This document shows positions 24,616 to 32,752 of a DNA stretch of 64,000 nucleotides, piece by piece; the first letter of the stretch is position 1; every line of letters begins with the position of its first letter. The position numbers were made by a program, and so were the translations under genes. The notes beneath the pieces are model-generated. The model ran no database searches. It was given only the letters and a program-made list of their open reading frames with translations, and was not told where the DNA came from. The stretch is from Patulibacter americanus DSM 16676. GTDB lineage: Bacteria > Actinomycetota > Thermoleophilia > Solirubrobacterales > Solirubrobacteraceae. Location: positions 682,001-746,000 of the forward strand of contig NZ_ATUD01000001.1 in NCBI RefSeq assembly GCF_000420025.1. Direction: 5' to 3'.

Positions 24616-25790
24616 CGCGGCGCCCTTCCCGTCAGCGCGAATCCGCGGCCCGGCAGCGGCTCCGCGTCGACCCGCCCGCCGACCGCCGCGAACCGCTCGC
24701 GCAGCGCGACGACGCCGGTGCCGGGTTCGTCGTCCGGCGTGGCCGGCGCACGAGCCGTCCCGTCGTCCTGCACCCGGAGCACGACCTCGCCGTCGTCGAC
24801 GGCGACCGACAGCGTGCAGCGCTCCGCGACCGTGTGGCGCAGCAGGTTCGTCGCGCCCTCCCGCACGAGCGAGCCGAAGAGCGGCTGGAGCGGCTCGGGC
24901 ACCTGCTCCGGCGTACCCGTCACGGACGCCTCGACGCCCGCGGCGCGCAGGATCGCCACCGCGTTCTCCAGCTCGGTGACGAGCCCGACGCGCCGGTACC
25001 CGCGGACGAGCGCACGGGTGTCGGCCAGCGCGGCGAGGGTCAGCTCCTGGACCTCGCCCGCGTTCCGCCGCGCGCCGTCGTCGTCGACGCCGACGAGCCG
25101 TCGGGCCAGCTCGGCCTTGAGCGCGATCGCCTGCAGGTGGTGGCCCTGGACGTCGTGGAGGTCGGCCGCGAAGCGCAGGCGCTCCCGCAGGACGGCCAGC
25201 TCGCCCGCGGTCGCGCGCGCCTCGTCGAGCCGGAGCGTCACGTTCCACACCCACAGCTGGAGGACGTCCGCGAAGACGATCGCCGCGACCACCATCACGG
25301 GGGCGACCACGGCAGTGAGGACGACCCCGTCCCCCAGCAGCGCCGCCACGGCGCCCACGGCCGCGGCCAGCGCCGCGCCGGCCGCCACGAGCCACACGCG
25401 CCGGGGCCCGGGCGCCCAGACGGCCGCGGCGCCGACGAGCCCCGCGAACGGCAGCGACCACGACCCGAGGCCCGTCGCGTCGGGGTCCGCCGCCGCGACG
25501 GCCAGCAGCCCGAGCGCGACGGCGCCGGCGGCGAGCACGCGGGGCTGCAGCAGCGCCCGAGCGTCGACCTCGCCCATCGCGCCGAGCAGCAGCCGGAGCT
25601 GCTCGAGACCCACGAGCAACAGCAGCACCAGCAGCACGACCCGGGCCGCCGGGGTCTCGTCCCCGCCCACGAGGTCCGCGGCCGGCGCCACCACCGTCCC
25701 GGCGCCCAGGACGACGAGCGACCAGCGGGTGTACGACCGGACGCGGGCCAGATCGTCGGGGCGCGCGGCGCGGGGCATCGCGGCCAACAT
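24612..25790 (-). CDS. DesK-like sensor histidine kinase
   Basis: The 392-aa product has about five to six N-terminal membrane helices and no large outer domain, then a HisKA_3-type dimerisation helix with the phospho-His in DLHDVQGHHLQAIALK (~213). A GHKL ATPase domain follows with an N-box variant (REGATNLLRHT) and a G-box (DDEPGTGVVALRERF). This is the layout of DesK-type membrane-stress kinases. The start at 25790 is preferred over ATG 25778. It forms a two-component system with the overlapping response regulator gene. Confidence 0.85.
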   Translation of the reverse strand: MLAAMPRAARPDDLARVRSYTRWSLVVLGAGTVVAPAADLVGGDETPAARVVLLVLLLLVGLEQLRLLLGAMGEVDARALLQPRVLAAGAVALGLLAVAAADPDATGLGSWSLPFAGLVGAAAVWAPGPRRVWLVAAGAALAAAVGAVAALLGDGVVLTAVVAPVMVVAAIVFADVLQLWVWNVTLRLDEARATAGELAVLRERLRFAADLHDVQGHHLQAIALKAELARRLVGVDDDGARRNAGEVQELTLAALADTRALVRGYRRVGLVTELENAVAILRAAGVEASVTGTPEQVPEPLQPLFGSLVREGATNLLRHTVAERCTLSVAVDDGEVVLRVQDDGTARAPATPDDEPGTGVVALRERFAAVGGRVDAEPLPGRGFALTGRAPR

Positions 25791-25810
25791 AGCGGCGTCC
25801 CGTCCGGCAC

Positions 25811-26968
25811 CTACGGGATCACGCGCCGCCTCCGGAGGTCGGCGAAGATCTCGAGGAACATGGCCTCGGTGTCGACGTGCTCGTGGAACCCGTGCCGGCG
25901 GGCCTTCGAGCCGTCCGCGAAGAAGTCGTAGTCCCAGGAGAAGACGGCGTCGCCGAACGCCCAGGAGGAGACGTCGGCGTAGGCGTTGGGCGCCAGGCCG
26001 TGGCGCTCCACCATCGCGTCCCAGACCGGCTCCTTGTCCGCCATGACCGCGTCGAGCTGCAGCGGCAGCGGCGGGGCGACCTCGAGCCCGAACGCGCCGG
26101 CGATCGCCGGCCACATGCGGTTCCAGCGGAAGAGGTCGCCGTTGGCGATGTTGAACGCCCCGTCCGCGCAGCGCTCGTCCGTCCCGGCCCAGACGACCGC
26201 GCGGGCGAGCAGCCCGGCGTCCGTCATCTCCATGAGCGTGTCGTAGGCCCCCTGGGTCCCGGGGAAGCGCAGCGGCAGCCCGAGCTCCTTGCTGATCGAC
26301 GCGTAGACCGCGATGACCATCGCGAGGTTCATCGGGTTGCCGAGCGCGTACCCGGCGACGACGGACGGGCGAATCGCGGACCACGTCCACGCCGCCCCGG
26401 CGCGCCGCTCCTCGAGCAGCGCCTGCTGGTCGACGTTGAACTCCGGCGGCATGTGCCCCGGCTCATCCTCGCGCGCCGGGGTCGTGAACGGCCCGAGGTG
26501 CGCGCCGTAGACCTTGTAGCCCTGCATCAGGCTCACGTGCCGCAGGCCCGGGGCCACCGGCTCGATCGCGTCGAGGACGTTGCGCAGCATCGCGACGTTC
26601 GGCGCCACGAGCTCCGACGGCGTCGGGCGGTCCTGGAACGCGGCGTAGAAGACGTGCGTCACGTCCGTGAGGCCCGCGAGCCGCTCCCGCGAGGCGGCCG
26701 GGTCCAGCAGGTCGACGGCGACGTGGCGCAGGCGCGGTGCCGTCTCGCCGCCGCGCCGCGACAGCCCGACGACGTCCCAGTCGCCGCGGCGGAGCAGCTC
26801 GTCGACGATGCCGCGACCGATCACCCCCTGGGCGCCGACGACGAGCGCCACCTGGCGCGCGGCGTCGTCGGGGGCGGCCGTGCGCGAGGCGGCGGTCGCA
26901 GGGACGTCGGGCGTGGAGCTGTCGGGCGTGGAGCTGTCGGGCGTGGAGCTGCTCATCGTGGGATCCAT
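25811..26968 (-). CDS. PRISE-type SDR reductase (progesterone 5-beta-reductase/iridoid-synthase-like)
   Basis: The 385-aa product has an Asp/Ser/Thr-rich N-terminus containing three exact 5-residue repeats (SSTPD). It then has the Rossmann motif VVGAQGVIGRG (~43) and the PRISE-family motif region QGYKVYGAHLGPF, in which Lys and Tyr replace the usual SDR order, and NVDQQALLEER. PRISE enzymes reduce activated C=C bonds of enones with NADPH. It is divergent from an ArsR-type regulator across an 84-bp gap containing a perfect inverted repeat, suggesting control by that regulator. Confidence 0.8.
   Translation of the reverse strand: MDPTMSSSTPDSSTPDSSTPDVPATAASRTAAPDDAARQVALVVGAQGVIGRGIVDELLRRGDWDVVGLSRRGGETAPRLRHVAVDLLDPAASRERLAGLTDVTHVFYAAFQDRPTPSELVAPNVAMLRNVLDAIEPVAPGLRHVSLMQGYKVYGAHLGPFTTPAREDEPGHMPPEFNVDQQALLEERRAGAAWTWSAIRPSVVAGYALGNPMNLAMVIAVYASISKELGLPLRFPGTQGAYDTLMEMTDAGLLARAVVWAGTDERCADGAFNIANGDLFRWNRMWPAIAGAFGLEVAPPLPLQLDAVMADKEPVWDAMVERHGLAPNAYADVSSWAFGDAVFSWDYDFFADGSKARRHGFHEHVDTEAMFLEIFADLRRRRVIP
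26906..26950. repeat. Three exact 15-bp tandem repeats in the PRISE gene
   Basis: GTCGGGCGTGGAGCT occurs three times head to tail near the 5' end of the PRISE-type gene. Being a multiple of three it keeps the frame and encodes a repeated SSTPD spacer. Confidence 0.8.
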
Positions 26969-26987
26969 CCTTGGGAGGCATATCGAT

Positions 26988-27007
26988 AGATCGCTTTTTC
27001 ACGATCT
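26988..27007. promoter_or_regulatory. Candidate ArsR-type operator
   Basis: AGATCG at 26988-26993 and CGATCT at 27002-27007 form a perfect inverted repeat with an AT-rich 8-base spacer (CTTTTTCA). It lies between the divergent PRISE-type reductase and ArsR-family regulator genes, in the only AT-rich patch nearby. Repressors of this family bind such imperfect palindromes; assignment is inferred from position. Confidence 0.5.
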
Positions 27008-27052
27008 TTCGAACCGAGGGCGGAGTTCTACCACGAACATCGGCAATTCGCG

Positions 27053-27388
27053 ATGGGACGGTACGATGATGGGGTGACGCCGGACGACGACGAGCTGCTG
27101 CAGGGCCTGAAGGCACTCTCGAACCCGACGCGCCTGCGGATCATGGGATGGCTGAAGGATCCGGCGGCGAACTTCCCCCCGCAGGACCACCCGCCGGAGG
27201 AGTTCGGCGTCTGCCTGAAGCACATCCAGGCCAAGGCCGAGGTCTCGCAGTCGACCGCCTCCCAGTTCATGGCGACCCTCGGACGCGCCGGGCTCGTCAC
27301 GAGCCGCCGCATGGGGCAGTGGACGCACTACCGGCGTGACGAGGAGCGGATCGCCCGGCTCGCGGAGCTGCTGCGCGCGGAGATCTGA
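27053..27388 (+). CDS. ArsR-family winged-helix transcriptional regulator
   Basis: The 111-aa product is a compact winged helix: LKALSNPTRLRIMGWL at the N-terminus, a recognition helix region around SQSTASQFMATLGRAGLV, and a wing (RRMGQWTHYRRDEERI). There is no metal-binding CxC pair in the usual ArsR position; the single Cys lies in EEFGVCLKHI. An effector other than arsenic is therefore likely. A GTG eight codons in is an alternative start. It probably represses the divergent PRISE-type gene and itself. Confidence 0.8.
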   Translation: MGRYDDGVTPDDDELLQGLKALSNPTRLRIMGWLKDPAANFPPQDHPPEEFGVCLKHIQAKAEVSQSTASQFMATLGRAGLVTSRRMGQWTHYRRDEERIARLAELLRAEI

Positions 27389-27533
27389 CCGGAGTGGTCG
27401 GCGGCCCACCCCGACCGCCGGCACCGGCCGGCCCTCGACTCCGGCACCCGCCGTTTGCGACCGCGGGTCGCAACCGGAGCCACCGCACACGAAACCGCTG
27501 TGTACGCCCGTCGCGTTCGGGTAGGGGACCGGC

Positions 27534-28040
27534 GTGACCCAAGACGAAGAGCAGAGCACGACGGGCGGGCTCGTCGGCAAGCTCGCCGGTAAGGCCAAGC
27601 AGGCCGCCGGCGGCCTCGTCGGCGACGACACGCTGCAGCGCGAGGGCCGACTGCAGGAGGCCACCGCCGACCAGCAGGCCGCGGCGAACGAGGAGGCCGC
27701 CGAGGCCCGCCGCGCCGAGGGCGTGGCCGAGACCGAGGAGGAGCGGGCCGAGATCCAGCGTCGCCGCGAGGAGCTCGAGGCCGAGGTCGAGGCGAAGCGC
27801 CGCGAGGAGCGGATCGAGGCCGAGGCGAAGACCGCGGAGCAGCGCGCCGCCGAGGATGCCGCCGCCGAGGAGCAGGCCGCGGCCGCCGAGCGTCGTCAGG
27901 GCGCCGCGCAGGCCGGCGTCGCCGAGCGCGAGGCCGCCCAGGCCCGCGCGGAGGGCGAGACGGAGGCCCAGCGCCTGGAGCGCGAGGCCGCAGAGGCCGA
28001 GCGCCGAGCGGCGCAGCTCGACCCGGAGGCGGGACGATGA
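27534..28040 (+). CDS. CsbD-like protein with long coiled coil (first of pair)
   Basis: The 168-aa product (GTG start) begins with a CsbD-type segment (GKLAGKAKQAAGGLVGDDTL then REGRLQEATAD). From ~45 to the end it is an uninterrupted Ala/Glu/Arg helix with heptad character (ERAEIQRRREELEAEVEAKR). CsbD-like proteins are general-stress proteins of unknown mechanism. Its stop overlaps the next start (ATGA). A GGGTAG at ~27520 resembles a stress-sigma -10 element, but I cannot support a full promoter. Confidence 0.75.
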   Translation: MTQDEEQSTTGGLVGKLAGKAKQAAGGLVGDDTLQREGRLQEATADQQAAANEEAAEARRAEGVAETEEERAEIQRRREELEAEVEAKRREERIEAEAKTAEQRAAEDAAAEEQAAAAERRQGAAQAGVAEREAAQARAEGETEAQRLEREAAEAERRAAQLDPEAGR

Positions 28041-28639
28041 AGCTGTTCGGCATCCCCGGGTTCGCGGTGCGGACCGGCGTGAAGGTGGCGCGCGTCCCCC
28101 TCGACACCGCGCTCAAGCTCGCCGGCCGCGGCGGCTCGACCGTCGTCGACCGCGCCGACGGCCAGGTGAAGGAGACCGTCGGGGCCGTGCTCGGCGACGA
28201 GGAGCTGCGCGCCGAGGGCCGGCGCCGCAGCACCGCCGCCGACGAGCGGGACCAGGCCCAGGACCTGCGCGCCCAGGCCGAGGCGGCGAAGCAGGGGGCC
28301 GACGCTGAGGCCGAGCGCAAGCAGCAGGAGGCGGAGAAGAAGCGGCAGCAGGCCGCCCGCCGCGCTGAGGCCCGCAAGAAGAAGGCCGCCGCCGAGAAGG
28401 CGGAGCGCGAGGCGAAGGCCGAGGAGGTCGCGGCGGAGCGCAAGCGTGCGTCGGACAAGGCCGAGGCCGACCGCAAGACGGCCGCCGAGGACAAGGCGCG
28501 CGAGGACGAGCTCAAGCGCCTGAAGACCGAGGAGGAGGCGCTGGCCAAGAAGGAGGAGGCCCTCGCCGCCTCCGACGAGGCCCAGCGTCTGAAGGACGCC
28601 GCCGACCGCGCGAAGGCCGAGCGCAAGTCCGACGGCTGA
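28037..28639 (+). CDS. CsbD-like protein with long coiled coil (second of pair)
   Basis: The 200-aa product starts with an amphipathic N-terminus (MKLFGIPGFAVRTGVKVARV), then a CsbD-like segment (DGQVKETVGAVLGDEELRAE). From ~70 it is a very long Lys/Glu/Ala coiled coil. Domain order and composition match the preceding gene, so the two are likely duplicated partners that could form a hetero-coiled-coil. No enzymatic residues are seen. Confidence 0.75.
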   Translation: MKLFGIPGFAVRTGVKVARVPLDTALKLAGRGGSTVVDRADGQVKETVGAVLGDEELRAEGRRRSTAADERDQAQDLRAQAEAAKQGADAEAERKQQEAEKKRQQAARRAEARKKKAAAEKAEREAKAEEVAAERKRASDKAEADRKTAAEDKAREDELKRLKTEEEALAKKEEALAASDEAQRLKDAADRAKAERKSDG

Positions 28640-28640
28640 G

Positions 28641-28684
28641 GGACCGGCCCGGGCGGCGGTGCTGACCCCGCCCGGCCGCGGTCC
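28641..28684. terminator. Probable bidirectional terminator
   Basis: GGACCGGCCCGGGCGG near 28641 can pair with CCGCCCGGCCGCGGTCC at ~28668-28684 with a bulge. It fills the gap between the convergent CsbD-like and PolX genes. Confidence 0.4.
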
Positions 28685-30435
28685 TAGCGCCCGCCCTTGC
28701 GGAGCTTCCGCAGCTCTGCCCACGGGCGGGTGTTGGCGACGTCGTCCTTCGCGAGCCACGCCCGCCGCGCGGTCGCGATGCCCCAGCGGGTGTTCGGCAG
28801 CGTGTCGGGGCCGTGGGCGTCGGAGTCGATGGTCAGCAGCACCCCGGCGTCGCGGGCCGCGCGGGCGTGGACGTCGTGCAGGTCTCGGCGGGCCGGCGAG
28901 GCGTTGATCTCGAGGAACGTCCCCGTGCGCGCGGCGGCCGCGATGACCGCGTCGACGTCGAGGTCGTAGGCGGTGCGCCGCTCGATCAGGCGACCCGTCG
29001 GGTGGCCGATCACGTCGACGTACGGGTGTTCGCAGGCGGCGAGGATCCGCTTCGTCGGGTCGCTCCCAAACGCGGTGTGGACGGACGCGACGACCCAGTC
29101 GAGCTCGGCCAGGACGTCGTCGGCGTAGTCCAGGGTGCCGTCCGTCCCGATGTTGACCTCGGAGCCCGCGAGGACGGTGATGCCGTCGAGCTCCGCGTCG
29201 ACCGCGCGGACCTCGGCGATGATCTCGCGCAGCTCGTCGGGCTGGACGTCGTTGCCGAACCCGTGCGAGGCCGAGTGGTCCGTGATGCACAGGTACTCCA
29301 GCCCCAGGTCGCGGGCGGCGAGCGCCATGTCGCGCACCGACGCGCGACCGTCGGAGTGGGTCGTGTGCATGTGGAGGTCGCCGCGCAGGTCGCCCTGCTC
29401 GATGAGCGGCGGGATCTCCGTGAGCGCCAGCTCGCCGCGGTTCTCGCGCAGCTCCGGCGGGATCCACGGCAGGCCGAGGCGCGCGTAGACCTCCTCCTCC
29501 GTGGCGAACCGCTCCGTCTCGCCCGTCTCGTCGTCGAGGATCCCGTACTCCGACACGTGCAGCCCGCGTTTGACCGCGGCCTCGCGGATCGCGACGTTGT
29601 GGGCCTTGGAGCCCGTGAAGTGCTGCAGCAGGTTGCCGAACTGGTCCGGCGCGACGACGCGCAGGTCGACCGCCATCCCGGAGTGCAGCACCCCGTGGGC
29701 GCCGTTCTGGCCGGAGGAGGCGACCTCGGCGACCAGCTCCGAGGCGCGGAAGACGTCGACGAGGGCCTGCGGATCGTCGGCCGTGGCGATGATGTCGAGG
29801 TCGTGGACGGAGTCGGCCTGGCGACGGGCCGAGCCGGCGACCTCGACGCGATGGACGCCGGCGTCCTTGCCCCGCTCGCGCAGCTCGGCGACGAGCGACT
29901 CGGCCAGGGGCAGCGCGTGGGAGAGCAGGTCGCGCTTGGGGCGGCCGACCTCGTCGCCGGCCGCGTCGAGGAGGGCCAGCAGCTTGGCCTCGGTCTTCGC
30001 ACCGAAGCCCTGCAGCGCGGCGACCTTGTGCTGCTCGATCGCCGTGCGCAACGCGGCGGGGCCGTCCACGCCGAGCTCCTCGTGGAGCTTGCGGGCGCGC
30101 TTGGGGCCCAGGCCGGGGAGGCGGGTGATGACGAGCAGGCCCTCGGGGATCTTGGCCCGCAGCTTCTCGAGCGCCGGGATCTCGCCCGTCTCGACCAGGG
30201 CAACGAGCTTCTCCTCGAGCGTCTTGCCGATCCCGGGCAGCTCGGTGACGGTGCCCGCGCGCGTCATCGCGGCGACGGAGCGGGGCGCGTCGCGCGTGGC
30301 CTTCGCCGCGTTGCGGTAGGCGAGTACGCGGTGGACGACGGCCCCGTCGAGCTCGTACCGGTCGGCGAGCTCCTCGAAGAGCTCGGCGATCTGGCTGTTG
30401 CTCGGGTCCTTGGGCGCTGCGGCGTCGGCGGCCAT
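28684..30435 (-). CDS. polX: DNA polymerase X family protein with PHP domain
   Basis: The 583-aa product has helix-hairpin-helix elements (TELPGIGKTL, LPGLGPKRARKLHEEL) and the Pol X palm with GSARRQADSVHDLDII, giving two catalytic Asp, and the third in MAVDLRVV. From ~340 there is a complete PHP domain (DLHMHTTHSDG, ITDHSASHG, SDAHGPDTL) with metal-binding His/Asp residues that gives 3'-5' exonuclease activity. This is the standard bacterial PolX layout (~570 aa) used in base-excision or gap repair. All key residues appear present. Confidence 0.95.
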   Translation of the reverse strand: MAADAAAPKDPSNSQIAELFEELADRYELDGAVVHRVLAYRNAAKATRDAPRSVAAMTRAGTVTELPGIGKTLEEKLVALVETGEIPALEKLRAKIPEGLLVITRLPGLGPKRARKLHEELGVDGPAALRTAIEQHKVAALQGFGAKTEAKLLALLDAAGDEVGRPKRDLLSHALPLAESLVAELRERGKDAGVHRVEVAGSARRQADSVHDLDIIATADDPQALVDVFRASELVAEVASSGQNGAHGVLHSGMAVDLRVVAPDQFGNLLQHFTGSKAHNVAIREAAVKRGLHVSEYGILDDETGETERFATEEEVYARLGLPWIPPELRENRGELALTEIPPLIEQGDLRGDLHMHTTHSDGRASVRDMALAARDLGLEYLCITDHSASHGFGNDVQPDELREIIAEVRAVDAELDGITVLAGSEVNIGTDGTLDYADDVLAELDWVVASVHTAFGSDPTKRILAACEHPYVDVIGHPTGRLIERRTAYDLDVDAVIAAAARTGTFLEINASPARRDLHDVHARAARDAGVLLTIDSDAHGPDTLPNTRWGIATARRAWLAKDDVANTRPWAELRKLRKGGR

Positions 30436-30459
30436 GGGCCGACCCTACGGGGTCGGCCC
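30436..30459 (-). terminator. Hairpin after the siderophore-binding lipoprotein gene
   Basis: A perfect 10-bp inverted repeat (GGGCCGACCC, loop TACG) lies 10 bases beyond the lipoprotein stop and immediately before the PolX start codon. It would end the iron-regulated transcript and insulate polX, or sit in the polX ribosome-binding region. Confidence 0.55.
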
Positions 30460-30469
30460 ACCGGTCCGC

Positions 30470-31456
30470 CTACTTCGCGGCGGGGACCTTCGTGGCCGGG
30501 TCGCCGTCGACGGCGGCCGCGAGCTGCGGCACGACCTGCTCGAGCAGGAACGGGCGGCTGAGCGGGCTGTTGTAGCCCAGGGCACCGGCGAAGTCGCTGT
30601 CGGCGGTGACCTCGATCACGCGGCCCTCCTTCGCGACGTCGAGGCGCTGGAAGAGCTCGTCGTCGGAGAGCTTGCGGGTGCCGTCCGTGATCAGGACGAG
30701 GACGTCCTGGTCGAGCACGTCGAGGCGCTCGGCGCTGATGTCGGTCTCGCCGGCCTCCTTCGGCGTCTCGAAGCCGAGGTCGGTGAAGAACCGCTGGCGC
30801 AGGTCGTCGTCGGTGAGCGAGAAGACCGTCTTGCCGCTCTCGAACGCGACCGTCAGCTTCTTGCCCTGGAACTCCGGGTGCGCGTCCTTCTGCGCGGCGA
30901 ACTTGGCGTTCACGTCGGCGACGATCTTCTTCGCCTGGTCCTCGCGGCCGAGCGCGCGGCCCGTGATCATCATCTGCTGGTCCCACGGGGCGCCGCCGGC
31001 GCCCGCGTCCTTGGGCTGGACGACCGTCGGGGCGATCTTCGCCAGCTTGCCGTACGTCGCCGCGTCCGCGAAGGAGTAGACGCCGAGGATGACGTCGGGC
31101 CGCGCCGCGGCGAGCTTCTCGAACGAGATCTCGGGGCCGCCCACGAGGGCGGGCTTCGGGTCGTTGGCGCCCGGGGCCCACTTGCGGTTGAGGTAGTCGA
31201 ACGCGCCGAGGGTCTCGCGGATCGCGACCGGCTTGATGCCGAGCGCCATCACGAAGTCCTGCTCGTTGAAGCCGACGGCCGCCACGCGCTCGGGCTGCTT
31301 CTCGATCGTCGCGGAGCCGAAGGCGTCCTCGATCGTGACGGGGAAGGCGCCTGACGCAGCAGCGGTGGTGCTCGTCGTGGCCTTCTCGTCGTCGGAGCCG
31401 CACGAGGCGAGCACCAGGGTCGTCGCGAGCGCCGCGCACAGGGTCCGAATTCGCAT
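30470..31456 (-). CDS. Iron-siderophore ABC transporter substrate-binding lipoprotein
   Basis: The 328-aa product has a lipoprotein signal (LVLASCGSD, Cys ~19) and a FepB/FhuD-type periplasmic-binding fold (VTIEDAFGSATIEKQPERVA, VGFNEQDFVMALGIKPVAI). The fold is the class III two-lobe type used for ferric siderophores. Cognate permease and ATPase genes are not in the window, so it is an orphan here. Upstream are TTAGGGT repeats and an 11-bp motif shared with the siderophore biosynthesis promoter, which suggests iron regulation. A catecholate siderophore made by the 50.7-62 kb locus is a plausible ligand (inference). Confidence 0.85.
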   Translation of the reverse strand: MRIRTLCAALATTLVLASCGSDDEKATTSTTAAASGAFPVTIEDAFGSATIEKQPERVAAVGFNEQDFVMALGIKPVAIRETLGAFDYLNRKWAPGANDPKPALVGGPEISFEKLAAARPDVILGVYSFADAATYGKLAKIAPTVVQPKDAGAGGAPWDQQMMITGRALGREDQAKKIVADVNAKFAAQKDAHPEFQGKKLTVAFESGKTVFSLTDDDLRQRFFTDLGFETPKEAGETDISAERLDVLDQDVLVLITDGTRKLSDDELFQRLDVAKEGRVIEVTADSDFAGALGYNSPLSRPFLLEQVVPQLAAAVDGDPATKVPAAK

Positions 31457-31460
31457 GAGG

Positions 31461-31494
31461 GGACCCTAAACGATCGGCACGGAGGGCACCCTAA
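31461..31494 (-). promoter_or_regulatory. Candidate iron-regulator site upstream of siderophore-binding gene
   Basis: On the minus strand this reads TTAGGGTGCCC (31484-31494) and, closer to the start codon, TTTAGGGTCCC (31461-31471). The first motif is identical to 57286-57296 in the divergent siderophore promoter. TTAGG is the half-site of DtxR/IdeR boxes, but the arrangement here is direct rather than palindromic. Confidence 0.4.
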
Positions 31495-31513
31495 CCGTGC
31501 CTCCCCACCCGGG

Positions 31514-32692
31514 CTACGCGCGCGACGCGTGGAGCGCCGGCCCCTGGGACGCCGCCGGCGAGACGGGGGCGGCGGGGTCGCCGGCCGCGTCGAGCAGCCG
31601 CCGCAGCGCACCGATCTGCGCCCGCGCGACCCGCCCCTCGTCCCCCAGGAGCCCCGTCGCGAGCACCGCCGCCTGCGCCCGCGACACCGGCCGGACCAGC
31701 GGGATCAGCCGGCCCAGCGGCGAGCGGGGCACGCCGAGGACGTCCGCCGTCCCCGGGTCCATCCACCGGCGCACGACCGCCGCCAGCACGGGCGCGCCGA
31801 GCGCCCGCGCCGGCCCCACGGCGCGGCGGGGCAGCATGCCCTCCAGCGGCAGGCCGTGGCGGAGCAGGGCGTGCATGAGCCGGGTGCCGTCGGCGTCCGG
31901 CCCGTCGAGCACCTCGGGGATCGCGTCGGCGAGGGCGACCGCGGCGGCGTGGTCCTCGGGCAGCAGACCCTCCGGCACGCCCATGACGTGCGCCACCCAG
32001 CGCCACAGCGCACTGCGGGCCTCGCGCTCGGCGGCCGTCGTCCGCAGGCCCAGGTCGGCCATCGCGCGGGCCGGGAAGACGTCGAACCCGGCGATCGCGG
32101 TCGCCGCCGCGCCGGCCGCGCTGATCGGCACGCCCCAGGCCGGCTCGTCCCAGGTGCCCGAGCGCCGCAGGCGGTCGCGGACCAGCGCGTGCACGACCCG
32201 CACCCGCACGCTCAGGATCCAGCCGGACGCGCCCGGGCGCATCCCCCCGGGGGTCGTGACCGCCAGCAGCCACCGGCTCGTCTCGCCCAGGCGGCGCGAC
32301 GCCATCCGCTCCAGCCGCCCCGTCGCGGCGAGCGGTCGGGACAGGTCGGCGTACTGGTACCCGTAGGCGAGCGCCCCGTAGGTCAGGGACAACACGAGCG
32401 CGGGCGCCCCGGCTCGCCAGAAGCTCGTCGCCCCCGCGTCCGCGAGCGCCGGGTCGTGCCACGCGGGTGTCCGCGAGGCGTCGTCGAGCAGCGCCCGGAG
32501 CGCGGCCGGAGCGCCCGGGACGGCGTCGATGCCCTCCGCCAGCGCGCGGTCCAGCAGCGCCGCGCCCTCGCCGCCCGGGAGCCCGCGGAACGCGGCGACG
32601 AGGTCGTCGGCGAGCGGGTCGCCGACGTGGCGGGCGGCCCGCAGACGAGTGCGGGCCTCGTCGTGGTCGGCGGGGCAGCGGGATCTGATCAT
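31514..32692 (-). CDS. MpaB-type oxygenase (DUF2236 family)
   Basis: The 392-aa product shows the family's landmarks: an N-terminal helical region, LSLTYGALAYGYQYADLSRP, the conserved SVRVRVVHALVRDRL helix with the heme-associated His, and WGVPISAAGAAATAIAGFDV. MpaB-like proteins are heme-containing oxygenases; MpaB itself cleaves a prenyl side chain, and Lcp relatives cleave rubber. Here the substrate is unknown. It is a single-gene transcript. Confidence 0.75.
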   Translation of the reverse strand: MIRSRCPADHDEARTRLRAARHVGDPLADDLVAAFRGLPGGEGAALLDRALAEGIDAVPGAPAALRALLDDASRTPAWHDPALADAGATSFWRAGAPALVLSLTYGALAYGYQYADLSRPLAATGRLERMASRRLGETSRWLLAVTTPGGMRPGASGWILSVRVRVVHALVRDRLRRSGTWDEPAWGVPISAAGAAATAIAGFDVFPARAMADLGLRTTAAEREARSALWRWVAHVMGVPEGLLPEDHAAAVALADAIPEVLDGPDADGTRLMHALLRHGLPLEGMLPRRAVGPARALGAPVLAAVVRRWMDPGTADVLGVPRSPLGRLIPLVRPVSRAQAAVLATGLLGDEGRVARAQIGALRRLLDAAGDPAAPVSPAASQGPALHASRA

Positions 32693-32752
32693 GGGCGTTT
32701 CCCGATGCTACCCGATGCAGCAACGCCGGTTGTCACATCGTCTTCGTACCCC

